From the NCBI GenBank assembly GCA_938001915.1, contig CALLBD010000011.1, positions 1 through 64,000 on the forward strand: 64,000 nt of DNA, written 5' to 3'. Both the position numbers and the translations under genes were made by a program. Of the stretch, positions 24,728 to 33,139 are shown piece by piece. Source of the DNA: an uncultured Caulobacterales bacterium (GTDB lineage: Bacteria; Pseudomonadota; Alphaproteobacteria; Caulobacterales; Maricaulaceae). A model generated the notes under the pieces. It was not told the DNA's origin. It searched no databases and saw only the letters and a program-made list of their open reading frames with translations. Position 1 is the stretch's first letter. Each line of letters begins with the position of its first letter.

Positions 24728-26913
24728 TGTCACGCCAACATATACGCGCAGAACGTAACCGATATAGACGCAGTCAAAATGGACAGGTTTGGTCCGTCAA
24801 AACGTTACCCGCATTTTATTATCACGGTAATTTCTGCATGGTAATAGAGAGCGTTCGGGACGAACTTGGTGAAGTTTTAGACAAAGAAAGTCAAAGTTTT
24901 ATAAATGATTTCATGAACTTACCTTTCGAGGCTCAATGTGCTTTTGCGAGAATGTCGGCTAGGAAATCCAATATCTTCAACGTTGAAAAATTTGACTATC
25001 CCGAGATTGAAAACATCAATGTGCAGTTTGAAACCTTGTCGTATGCCCATTTTGTTTCAGACATCACGCCGGCCGACGGTAAAGATTTTTTCACATACCT
25101 CACGAAGCCCGAACTGATCGGCATGCTATCCGAAAACTCGAGCAAGGCGTCATTCAAGAAAACCTGGAAAAAATCTACCCTCATTGACTTTGCAATGGAT
25201 ACTCTGGACATCGCAAAGTTATCCGTTCCGCCAAAGTTTTGGGCGCAATCTCGCAGAGATGAGTTAGCCTATATATTCTACCTATACTCAGGGCGGGTCG
25301 ACAGCCCCTTCCAAGACTTGACACTTCGAGACCTTGGACTTGTTAAGCCGCCAAAAAGCAACAAACTTTTTGGCGATCAATTTGAATGCAAAGATAGTGC
25401 AAAGTCTGCTTTCTTCTACGCAAAAGCCTTACAGGGTTTGAAACAAGACAACATAGATCAAAATAATGGTCTAATTGGGACGATGTCGGATTGGCCGGAA
25501 CCAAACTGCCCCGTTAGTGCAAACCAACGCAATAAATTGCTCTACCAACTGGGCAAAATATCGGAGCAACACACCAATATTGAAACCGCCTTACTGCTCT
25601 ATGCAGAAGGGGAGAGTGCAGATTGTAATGAACGCCTAATCCGCTTGCGATACAAGCAAGGAGACAAGGTTTGGGTCAAAAAATATCTTGAGAAGACAAT
25701 CGACAACCCCTCCTCTGACGATGAGTATAATTTCGCGCAGGATTTTTATGTGCGAAAGTATAATAAAAAACGCACATCCGCCGTCACGGATATTTTACGC
25801 GACGCAGAGCAGATTGAATTAGATGAAGCCTTTAAAAACCGACCTGAACACGCCGCGCTGAAATTTTTTAGGCGCAAAGAACTTACCTGCTTAAGGACCG
25901 AAAATAAACCCTGGCGTACCCTGTTTGCTTTGCTTTTTTGGGATGAAATTTTTGGACAAACTCAAGATTTGAACGCTACCAAGACCTTGCACTCCAATCA
26001 ATTTTACTCGGCGAATACAGATTCAATTGAACGCAAGTTAGGCGAAATAGACACGCCCAATCTAATAATGATTCGGCTTTTAAAAACCTTTACCGCCAAT
26101 TTTGGGGTTAAACAGAGAATCATTCGGTGGGATACTCAAGCGCTCGACTCCATCCGCACCCTTATTGAAACCGCGCCGAGAGGCGCATTGGCGAGAATGC
26201 TGCGAGTGATGGCGAGAAATTGGAAAAACACCAAAGACGGTTTCCCTGACCTCATGATAGTAGAGAACGGTATATGTCGTTTTGTCGAAATAAAGGCCAC
26301 AGGAGATGTGATTCGCCGGAATCAGCTCACGCGCTTGCAACAACTTCGTAAGGCTGGGTTTGCGGCAAATGTTGTCAAAGTGAACTGGACAATTGACCCA
26401 AACCAAACCTATGTCGTTGTTGACGTTGAGACCACGGGAGGTCGCCCTGGGCTTCACCGTGTGACAGAAATTGGCGCTGTAAAAATAAAAGGCGGCGAAA
26501 TTATTGGCGAATGGTCAAGTCTTATAAATCCGCAGCGCTCCATTCCGCCCAATATCACGCGTATTACCGGCATATCTCATGATATGGTTGCGAGCGCGCC
26601 AATCTTTGCGGAAATTGCTGATAGCTTCGCTGAATTCATGGACGACGCCATATTTGCAGCACATAACGTGAATTTTGATTATGGATTTATTCGCGCAGAA
26701 TACCAAATGATAGATCGCCAGTTCCGCTATTCAAAAATATGTACCTGTGCGTCCATGCGCAGACTCTACCCAGGTCACAGGTCTTATGCGCTGAAAAACC
26801 TATGCGAGGCATTTAATATTGAACTGCATAATCACCACCGAGCACTATGTGATGCTCAAGCTGCCGCAAAACTTCTGTTATTGGTCAACGCAAAGCGTAT
26901 GGAAGTTGAATAA
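24715..26913 (+). CDS. FAN1-like VRR-NUC nuclease fused to a DnaQ-family 3'-5' exonuclease
   Basis: A 732-residue DNA repair nuclease. Residues of about 30-450 match bacterial FAN1: LPAFYYHGNF, a winged-helix-like block around LPFEAQCAFARMSARKSNIF, a helical repeat region and ENKPWRTLFALLFWDEIF. The VRR-NUC core follows (about 455-560), with PD-(D/E)xK residues Asp512, Glu525 and Lys527 in GFPDLMIV...VEIKATGD. The C-terminal 170 residues are a complete DEDDh exonuclease: Asp570/Glu572 in VVVDVETTG, HNVNFD (650-655), His708 and Asp713 in HHRALCD. The start is uncertain (GTG 24715 or 24727); ATG 24838 would cut into the conserved YYHGNF block. FAN1 acts on flaps and interstrand crosslinks. A LexA-type box lies upstream. 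Confidence 0.88.
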   Translation: MPPLVSRQHIRAERNRYRRSQNGQVWSVKTLPAFYYHGNFCMVIESVRDELGEVLDKESQSFINDFMNLPFEAQCAFARMSARKSNIFNVEKFDYPEIENINVQFETLSYAHFVSDITPADGKDFFTYLTKPELIGMLSENSSKASFKKTWKKSTLIDFAMDTLDIAKLSVPPKFWAQSRRDELAYIFYLYSGRVDSPFQDLTLRDLGLVKPPKSNKLFGDQFECKDSAKSAFFYAKALQGLKQDNIDQNNGLIGTMSDWPEPNCPVSANQRNKLLYQLGKISEQHTNIETALLLYAEGESADCNERLIRLRYKQGDKVWVKKYLEKTIDNPSSDDEYNFAQDFYVRKYNKKRTSAVTDILRDAEQIELDEAFKNRPEHAALKFFRRKELTCLRTENKPWRTLFALLFWDEIFGQTQDLNATKTLHSNQFYSANTDSIERKLGEIDTPNLIMIRLLKTFTANFGVKQRIIRWDTQALDSIRTLIETAPRGALARMLRVMARNWKNTKDGFPDLMIVENGICRFVEIKATGDVIRRNQLTRLQQLRKAGFAANVVKVNWTIDPNQTYVVVDVETTGGRPGLHRVTEIGAVKIKGGEIIGEWSSLINPQRSIPPNITRITGISHDMVASAPIFAEIADSFAEFMDDAIFAAHNVNFDYGFIRAEYQMIDRQFRYSKICTCASMRRLYPGHRSYALKNLCEAFNIELHNHHRALCDAQAAAKLLLLVNAKRMEVE

Positions 26914-26938
26914 GTAGTCAGGGCTTTCACCTTTGGCG

Positions 26939-27895
26939 ATGCTGTGTAAAAAGAGCGGGACTCATCTTCAGGACTTCGTTTTGGTTACTTCAAAATTCAC
27001 ACAAGACATCCCAAGCCGAATTGACACTATTCGTGGATTGATTGAGATGCGGCTGTCGGAAATTATCCCCTCCGAAACCACCTGGCCTGCCCGCTTGCAC
27101 GAGGCGCAACGTCACGCGCTGCTATCTCCGGGTAAACGATTCCGTCCACTCCTTTGCGTTTTTATCGCGGAAGGCGGCGGAGTGAAAAAGGGGCCTGACT
27201 TAGATGCGGCAATCACGACTGGCTGCGTTGCCGAAATGGTGCATGCCGCCTCCCTTATCCTTGATGATTTGCCCTGTATGGATGATGCGGATTTACGTAG
27301 AAATCAGCCAACCACCCATATTGCCTTCGACGAAAGCACTGCCATCTTATCCGCAACGGCTCTCCTAAACCGCGCATTTGGCGCCCTGTCTCGACTAGAG
27401 CAAATTAGCGCCGACAAGCGGGTAGAGATGATAGACCTCTTGTCATACGCCGTTGGATCCAAAGGTTTGATTGCAGGTCAAATGGCTGATCTGGCCAATA
27501 CCGACAAGGGGACGTCAATCGCTGAAATCGAACGTCTCAACACGCTCAAAACGGGAGCATTATTTGACTTTAGTGTAGACGCAGCCGGTATCCTCTCAGG
27601 CATGAGAGCATCTCAGCGAGATGCCTTGAAAGATTTCTCCTATCACCTCGGATTGGCCTTTCAGCTCCTAGATGACGTAAAAGATGCTGTCATGAATGAG
27701 GGAGAAGCAAAAAAATCCGTTAACAGAGATGCAGGCAAAGCTACTATTTTAGCGATTGCTGGCTCGGCTGCGTCACGAAAAAAATTAAATGAGTATTTGT
27801 CGCACGCTAAGGCCGCCTTACAGCGCGCGGAGCTGAATAATCTAAGTACTCTGACTGCCATCTTGGATCATCAATTTGCCTTCTTACGCAGCTGA
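26939..27895 (+). CDS. crtE: geranylgeranyl diphosphate synthase (CrtE-like)
   Basis: A trans-isoprenyl diphosphate synthase of about 318 residues. The first aspartate motif is DDLPCMD (near 109-115), the second DDVKD (near 245-249). The residue five before the first motif is Ala (AASLILDD), as in CrtE-type GGPP synthases, rather than the Tyr of farnesyl diphosphate synthases. Together with crtW and crtZ downstream this supports a C20 product for carotenoid synthesis. The start is unclear: ATG 26939, or TTG 26933 six bases earlier. The stop overlaps the ABC ATPase start by 20 bases. A farnesyl product cannot be excluded. Confidence 0.88.
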   Translation: MLCKKSGTHLQDFVLVTSKFTQDIPSRIDTIRGLIEMRLSEIIPSETTWPARLHEAQRHALLSPGKRFRPLLCVFIAEGGGVKKGPDLDAAITTGCVAEMVHAASLILDDLPCMDDADLRRNQPTTHIAFDESTAILSATALLNRAFGALSRLEQISADKRVEMIDLLSYAVGSKGLIAGQMADLANTDKGTSIAEIERLNTLKTGALFDFSVDAAGILSGMRASQRDALKDFSYHLGLAFQLLDDVKDAVMNEGEAKKSVNRDAGKATILAIAGSAASRKKLNEYLSHAKAALQRAELNNLSTLTAILDHQFAFLRS

Positions 27896-28835
27896 TATAG
27901 CAACCAAACAGAACGTCTTAAGCGTTCGAGACTTGACAGTTGATTATGGGAAACATCGCGCCCTGGATAACTTGTCTCTAAATATTGCCGTGGGCGAATT
28001 AGTCGGAGTCATTGGCCCAAATGGCGCGGGTAAGACCAGCTTCGTGAAGGCCCTATGCGGCCGCCTACCTTTACGTGGGGAATTGAAGGTTAAAGGTATG
28101 AATTTACGCCAAGGTACAGATCGCCGCCAACACATCGCCCTCGTGCCGCAAGATATTGGTCTCTACCCGCACTTAACTGCAAAAGAAAACTTAAGCGTCA
28201 TCGGACGATTATTAAGGTTGAAGGGCAAACAGAATATCGCCGATGCCCTAGCTGCGGTGGAAATGACTCTACACGCAAACTTACGCATTTCCGAAATGTC
28301 AGGGGGCATGAAACGCCGCATCAATGTTGCCGCGGCAATTCTCACGGAACCAAGTCTTATCGTTTTTGACGAACCCACTGCCGGCGTCGATACACCGGCA
28401 CGTGATACGGTCCACAGACTCGCACGCCAGCTCGCTGACGAGGGAAAATCTGTCATTTTGATTACACATGAATTGGAGCAAGCCGAGGCGCTTTGCGACA
28501 AAGTCTTAGTCCTATGTAAAGGCAAGCGTTTGGCGTTTGAGACACCCTCACAACTTTTAGAAAGTAGTTTCCATGACCAAAGGGAAGTTCGAGTGAGGTA
28601 TGCCGTCCCGCCCAAACAAGACGTCTTTTCTGCAATGGAGCCATTTGAGTTCTCGCAAGGAGAGCTTCCCACAATCTGGGTCGCAATGACAAATGCCAAT
28701 GAGGTTAGCTTTATCTCCGCCTTTCTAACAGCCTTGAAGGGGCAGAATGACTTAGTTCGGGAAATAAGCGTTCGAAGACCAGGCTTGAACGCGCTCATGC
28801 ACCGCGTTGAAAAAACAGGGCAAATATCGGCATGA
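27876..28835 (+). CDS. ABC transporter ATP-binding protein
   Basis: The ATPase of an ABC-2 (DrrA/NodI-like) exporter, 319 residues. Walker A is GPNGAGKTS, the signature is SGGMKRR, Walker B is LIVFDEPTAG and the switch His is in ILITHE. About 90 residues follow the nucleotide-binding domain. TTG at 27876 is the only sensible start and lies inside the end of crtE, so the gene is probably translated by coupling. It overlaps the permease as ATGA. It sits inside a carotenoid operon; the substrate is unknown. Confidence 0.92.
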   Translation: MPSYAADIATKQNVLSVRDLTVDYGKHRALDNLSLNIAVGELVGVIGPNGAGKTSFVKALCGRLPLRGELKVKGMNLRQGTDRRQHIALVPQDIGLYPHLTAKENLSVIGRLLRLKGKQNIADALAAVEMTLHANLRISEMSGGMKRRINVAAAILTEPSLIVFDEPTAGVDTPARDTVHRLARQLADEGKSVILITHELEQAEALCDKVLVLCKGKRLAFETPSQLLESSFHDQREVRVRYAVPPKQDVFSAMEPFEFSQGELPTIWVAMTNANEVSFISAFLTALKGQNDLVREISVRRPGLNALMHRVEKTGQISA

Positions 28836-29926
28836 TTTTTGCTGTTTTTAAAACCATGTGGCTTCGTCTTTGGCGAGACAAAGGCGCTTTTGCCCTCGCG
28901 TTTATCTTACCCGGTTTTATTTTTGCGGTCTTCGCGGCAATTTTTGCAAATGCCTCGGGCGGGAATTTAGACTTGCGTGTTGCGCTAGGGGTTACGACGG
29001 ACTTGGCGGAGACTCAGAGTTTTTCAAAATATATACGAGATAGTGACTTAATTTCAGTTTCCTTTGATCAAGCTTGGGAAGAAGACGATGTAAGGAATCG
29101 TGTTCGTCTTGGGCAAGAGGACGTGGGCATCATTCTGTTTGGCCCTGTTAGTAATCCAACTGCACCCTCAATTCGCATCATCCAAGATCCCAGTCGAGAA
29201 GTCGCCGCAACTGTGCTGAAAGGGCAAATGCGGCAAATGCTGATGAGCCATGCGGGAGTGGAAAACGCAGGCGGATTTGAAACCGTATCAGCCCTCGGTC
29301 AAAAAGACGCGCCCGTTTTAAAGGACCCAACCGTCACATATTATATCGGTGCAACGGCCATTTTATTTCTTCTTTTTTCGGCCATGCAAGGCGCGGCAAT
29401 TTCAATAGATGAAAGGCAAAACGGCATTAGCGATCGACTTATGGTTGGCCCATATGGAGCTTTTGGGATGTTGAGTGGAAAATTTGTTTTCCTGACCATA
29501 GTTGGATCTTTGCAGGCCGCCATTATTTGCGCCGTTGCCTACATTTTTTTCGATGTGCCGATATTGGCCCATTTAGGCGCGCTATCGCTCGCCTGTTTCG
29601 GCGCCGCCGTCTTAGCCTCTGGACTCGCACTTCTTCTGGCGTCCTTATGTAAAACACAGACCCAGATGAACACGCTGAGCACTTTTGCCGTTTTACTCCT
29701 CTCTGCCGTAGGCGGGTCAATGGTACCTCGCTTTATGATGCCTGGGTGGTTGCAGCAGCTTGGCGCCTTCACACCGAATTTCTGGTCAATAGAGGCCTTC
29801 TATGGCATTTTGGCACGGGGACAGAGTGTTGTAGATTTGCTATGGGTTTGGGTAGTATTGTTTGGCGGGGGTTTTCTCTGCCTCGGTTTAGCCGCGCTAT
29901 TGTCGCACAAGTTAATGAGGGTCTGA
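28832..29926 (+). CDS. ABC-2 type transporter permease
   Basis: A 364-residue membrane protein, partner of the preceding ATPase (ATGA overlap). It has one N-terminal transmembrane helix (about 17-40), a large periplasmic domain (about 45-165) and five more helices in the C-terminal half, the plan of YhhJ/DrrB-type ABC-2 exporters. The motif MQGAAISIDERQNGISDRLM before the second helix is typical of the family. It is followed immediately (no spacer) by crtW. Export of a lipid, hopanoid, carotenoid or drug is conceivable; sequence does not decide. Confidence 0.9.
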   Translation: MIFAVFKTMWLRLWRDKGAFALAFILPGFIFAVFAAIFANASGGNLDLRVALGVTTDLAETQSFSKYIRDSDLISVSFDQAWEEDDVRNRVRLGQEDVGIILFGPVSNPTAPSIRIIQDPSREVAATVLKGQMRQMLMSHAGVENAGGFETVSALGQKDAPVLKDPTVTYYIGATAILFLLFSAMQGAAISIDERQNGISDRLMVGPYGAFGMLSGKFVFLTIVGSLQAAIICAVAYIFFDVPILAHLGALSLACFGAAVLASGLALLLASLCKTQTQMNTLSTFAVLLLSAVGGSMVPRFMMPGWLQQLGAFTPNFWSIEAFYGILARGQSVVDLLWVWVVLFGGGFLCLGLAALLSHKLMRV

Positions 29927-30655
29927 GTGGTAAACACCACAAAATCGTCGGAGGCACATAGAAATCTAGGCCCGCTATATGCGGCCCTGATTGCCGCGGC
30001 ATGGGCCACGGTGCACATATACAGCGTTTTTTTTCATCCGCTATCCGCCCCAATGTGGAAAACCGTTGCGTTAATTGGTCTGCAATGCTGGCTCTACACT
30101 GGATTATTTATAATAGCACATGACACCATGCACGGGTCATTATTTCGGAGCAATGACCGCATGAATGCAGCTATCGGAACAGGTATATTATTTGTCTACG
30201 CTGGATTTAACTGGCGCAAAATGCGCGACGCTCACCATGATCACCATAAATTTTCAGGAACAGCAAAGGACCCCGACTTCAATGCCGAAAACCCTCGTAG
30301 TTTTTGGCCTTGGTATCTGAAGTTCTTTCTCACCTATTTCGGATGGCGGCAGCTGGTCATTTTATTTGGTTTTACCCTCACCTATATTTTGCTCGGTGCG
30401 AATTATTTGAGCACGATTATTATGTGGGCGGTGCCAGCTATATTATCATCGGTGCAGTTATTTTATTTTGGGACTTTTCGCACCCATCGGCACGCAGAAG
30501 ACTTTCCAGATGCGCATAACGCGAGGACGAATGACTTCAATGGTTTGGCGTCTTTGCTGAGTTGTTTTCATTTTGGGTATCATCACGAGCATCACCTTTT
30601 CCCCCATGAACCTTGGTGGCGACTCCCGCTAAGGAAACGTGAGACTCAAATATGA
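29927..30655 (+). CDS. crtW: beta-carotene ketolase
   Basis: A membrane di-iron oxygenase that adds 4-keto groups to beta-ionone rings (towards canthaxanthin/astaxanthin). Length is 242 residues. The histidine boxes are present: HDTMHG, HHDHHKF, HRHAEDFPDAHN and HHEHHLFPHEPWW. Membrane helices lie between them. The start is GTG at 29927, directly after the permease stop (TGA-GTG). It overlaps crtZ as ATGA. Lycopene cyclase and phytoene genes (crtY, crtI, crtB) are not in this window. Confidence 0.94.
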   Translation: MVNTTKSSEAHRNLGPLYAALIAAAWATVHIYSVFFHPLSAPMWKTVALIGLQCWLYTGLFIIAHDTMHGSLFRSNDRMNAAIGTGILFVYAGFNWRKMRDAHHDHHKFSGTAKDPDFNAENPRSFWPWYLKFFLTYFGWRQLVILFGFTLTYILLGANYLSTIIMWAVPAILSSVQLFYFGTFRTHRHAEDFPDAHNARTNDFNGLASLLSCFHFGYHHEHHLFPHEPWWRLPLRKRETQI

Positions 30656-31155
30656 CCGTGATTTTGAATATCGCGATTGTCCTTATGTCGATTATCGGCA
30701 TGGAAATATTTGCCTGGGTCATCCACAAATATGTCATGCACGGGCCTGGTTGGGGATGGCATGAAAGTCATCATACCGAAACGGAGGGCAATTTTGAAAA
30801 AAATGACCTCTACGCTATAGTCTTCAGCTTTATCGCAGCAGGCTTTTTTATCATTGGATCCATGGGGGTGACATGGCTTTGGTATGTTGGACTGGGCCTG
30901 ACGATATACGGCATTCTATACGCGATTGTACATGACGGGCTTGTTCACCGTAGATTACCCTTCCCTCGCAAGGCCCGCGGCCGCTACATGAAACGCCTCG
31001 TGCAAGCCCACCGGCTTCACCATGCGGCGCATTCAAAAGAGGGGTGCGTCAGTTTTGGTTTTATTTGGGCTGAAGATGTCCAGAAGCTGAAAGCTGAACT
31101 GAAGTCAAATATGGCGGCGACGGGCCAATCTTTGAAAACCAAACAAACGGATTAA
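30652..31155 (+). CDS. crtZ: beta-carotene 3-hydroxylase
   Basis: A di-iron membrane hydroxylase that adds 3-OH groups to beta-ionone rings; with CrtW it gives astaxanthin-type products. It has 167 residues and four hydrophobic segments. The His motifs HKYVMHG, HESHHTETEG, HDGLVHRR and HRLHHAAHSKEG are intact. The start overlaps crtW (ATGA). The end lies seven bases before aat, which may ride on the same transcript. Confidence 0.95.
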   Translation: MTVILNIAIVLMSIIGMEIFAWVIHKYVMHGPGWGWHESHHTETEGNFEKNDLYAIVFSFIAAGFFIIGSMGVTWLWYVGLGLTIYGILYAIVHDGLVHRRLPFPRKARGRYMKRLVQAHRLHHAAHSKEGCVSFGFIWAEDVQKLKAELKSNMAATGQSLKTKQTD

Positions 31156-31161
31156 AGCAGC

Positions 31162-31749
31162 TTGTCTCAAGCTTTTAGTCCAGATGATTTGATTGCGTGT
31201 TACCGGCGCGGTGTTTTTCCGATGTCTGACAGCCGCGAAGACGAATCTCTCTATTTGGTCGAACCAAAGCTTAGAGGCATTCTACCGTTAGATTCACTGC
31301 ATATTTCAAAATCTATGCGGAAATTTAGGCGTCAAACCGATCTCGCAGTCACCATAAACAAGGACTTTCCTGCCGTAATTGAGGCCTGCGCAACGGGGCA
31401 TGGCGGAACTTGGATTAGCCATAGTATTGAATGGCTTTACCTAAACCTGCATGCGCGTGGAGACGCACATAGCGTGGAGGTATGGGAAGATAATGTCCTC
31501 GTTGGCGGACTTTATGGCGTCACGCAAGGGCGGGCTTTTTTTGGGGAAAGCATGTTCTCCAAACGTACCAATGCCTCTAAACTTGCTCTCATTTATTTAG
31601 TTGAACATCTTGTTAATCGGGGCTTTAGTCTTCTTGACACCCAATTTTTGACGGATCATCTCAAATCTCTTGGCGCCATCGAAATTTCGCAAGCCGAATA
31701 TCTGAAAAAATTAAGTGTCGCATTGGAAAGGAACGCCCGTTTCGATTGA
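31162..31749 (+). CDS. aat: leucyl/phenylalanyl-tRNA-protein transferase
   Basis: Adds Leu or Phe to N-terminal Arg/Lys of proteins, marking them for ClpS/ClpAP degradation. It has 195 residues. Motifs are YRRGVFPMSD, the EPKLRGILPLD stretch, GGTWISHS, VGGLYGV, FFGESMFS and LLDTQFLTDHLKSLGA. TTG at 31162 is the likely start. It lies seven bases after crtZ, with no promoter visible. The lipoprotein amidohydrolase follows about 30 bases later. Confidence 0.95.
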   Translation: MSQAFSPDDLIACYRRGVFPMSDSREDESLYLVEPKLRGILPLDSLHISKSMRKFRRQTDLAVTINKDFPAVIEACATGHGGTWISHSIEWLYLNLHARGDAHSVEVWEDNVLVGGLYGVTQGRAFFGESMFSKRTNASKLALIYLVEHLVNRGFSLLDTQFLTDHLKSLGAIEISQAEYLKKLSVALERNARFD

Positions 31750-31780
31750 CCTAAGCTTACAGATTGAACAAAAGAGTCTT

Positions 31781-33139
31781 ATGAAAAATATAATTCCAGT
31801 TTTACTTTCCGCATCCGCATTGATGGCATGCAACCCCGACAGCGAAATAAGCTCAAATATGGACGCCTCGGATGAGACCCCTTTCGCGAGCACCTATAAA
31901 CCTCAACCCTCGACGAGCGTTCTGCTGAAAAACGCAACTTTAATCGATGGCGTAAGTGCAGAGGAGCGAACAGGTAACATTCTCGTCGCAGATGGCCGCA
32001 TCAGTTTTGTTGGCGACGGCGATGTCCCAGAGGGTGTAACCGAAATGGACTTAGAGGGCCGCTATGTAACGCCGGGTATCATCGACATTCACTCGCACCT
32101 CGGAAATTACCCGTCTCCAGGTGTAAGAGCCCATGGCGACGGAAATGAGGCAACCAGTCCCATCACGTCAGAAGTTTACGCCGAACATGGTGTTTGGCCA
32201 CAAGACCCAGGGTTTGATGAAGCGCTTCAAGGTGGTGTCACAACGCTTCACATATTACCAGGCTCAGCGAACCTATTTGGCGGGCGGGGTGTAACGCTTC
32301 GCAACGTACCGTCCCGAACCGTACAGGGCATGAAATTCCCTGATGCGCCCTACACGTTAAAAATGGCCTGTGGGGAAAACCCAAAGCGGGTTTACGGCAC
32401 GAAAGGCGGCCCTGCGTCGAGAATGGGAAATGTTGCTGGGTATCGTAAGAATTGGATCAAAGCGGCAGCGTATAAAGCCAAACGCGACAAAGGCGGTGAC
32501 TATGACCGCGACCTACAGCTTGAAACACTCGCCGATGTGCTTGACGGAAAAATTCTCGTACAAATGCACTGTTACCGCGCCGATGAAATGGTTCAAATTC
32601 TCGATCTAGCCAAAGAGTTTGAGTATAAGGTCACTACATTTCACCATGCGGTCGAAGCCTATAAGATTGGCGATTATCTGGCTGAAAATGATACCTGCGC
32701 GGCTATGTGGGCGGATTGGGGCGCATTCAAGATGGAAAGCTTCGATTATATCAATGAAAACATTCCCTTCGTTCACGCGGCAGATGCCTGCGCTATGATT
32801 CATTCCGATGATGAGAACAATATTCAACGTCTAAATCAGGAAGTCGCAAAAACATGGGCTGACGGTAACCGCGCGGGCCTAAATATTAGCAAGGCCGAAG
32901 CTTGGAAGTGGCTGTCAACCAATCCCGCAAAGGCTTTGGGAATATTGGAGGAAACAGGAACCTTAGAAGCTGGCAAGCGTGCAGATATTGTGATTTGGGA
33001 TGGCGACCCGTTCTCGACTTATGGACGTCCAGATAAAGTCATGCTGGATGGCGCAATCCTGTTCGACCGGTCATCGGGTTTAAAGCCTAAGAGCGACTTT
33101 CGGTTGGGCTATGCAGACCTTACGGAGGGTGTAAAATGA
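31781..33139 (+). CDS. secreted amidohydrolase, lipoprotein
   Basis: A metal-dependent amidohydrolase (imidazolonepropionase-like), 452 residues. ATG at 31781 gives a lipoprotein signal with lipobox LMAC, so the protein is anchored to a membrane on the outer side of the inner membrane. The metal site is intact: HSH in GIIDIHSHLGN, later His in QMHCYRADEM and TFHHAVEAY, and the Asp in IHSDDENN. It ends with KRADIVIWDGDPFS. An earlier in-frame start (31715) lies inside aat and would bury the signal. It overlaps the next amidohydrolase by four bases. Substrate unknown, possibly a peptide or cyclic amide. Confidence 0.88.
   Translation: MKNIIPVLLSASALMACNPDSEISSNMDASDETPFASTYKPQPSTSVLLKNATLIDGVSAEERTGNILVADGRISFVGDGDVPEGVTEMDLEGRYVTPGIIDIHSHLGNYPSPGVRAHGDGNEATSPITSEVYAEHGVWPQDPGFDEALQGGVTTLHILPGSANLFGGRGVTLRNVPSRTVQGMKFPDAPYTLKMACGENPKRVYGTKGGPASRMGNVAGYRKNWIKAAAYKAKRDKGGDYDRDLQLETLADVLDGKILVQMHCYRADEMVQILDLAKEFEYKVTTFHHAVEAYKIGDYLAENDTCAAMWADWGAFKMESFDYINENIPFVHAADACAMIHSDDENNIQRLNQEVAKTWADGNRAGLNISKAEAWKWLSTNPAKALGILEETGTLEAGKRADIVIWDGDPFSTYGRPDKVMLDGAILFDRSSGLKPKSDFRLGYADLTEGVK

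Noticed and set aside
24838-26913. ATG at 24838 as start of the FAN1-DnaQ protein
   Set aside because: It would remove the conserved LP-x-x-YY-x-x-NF block, and no ribosome binding site precedes it.
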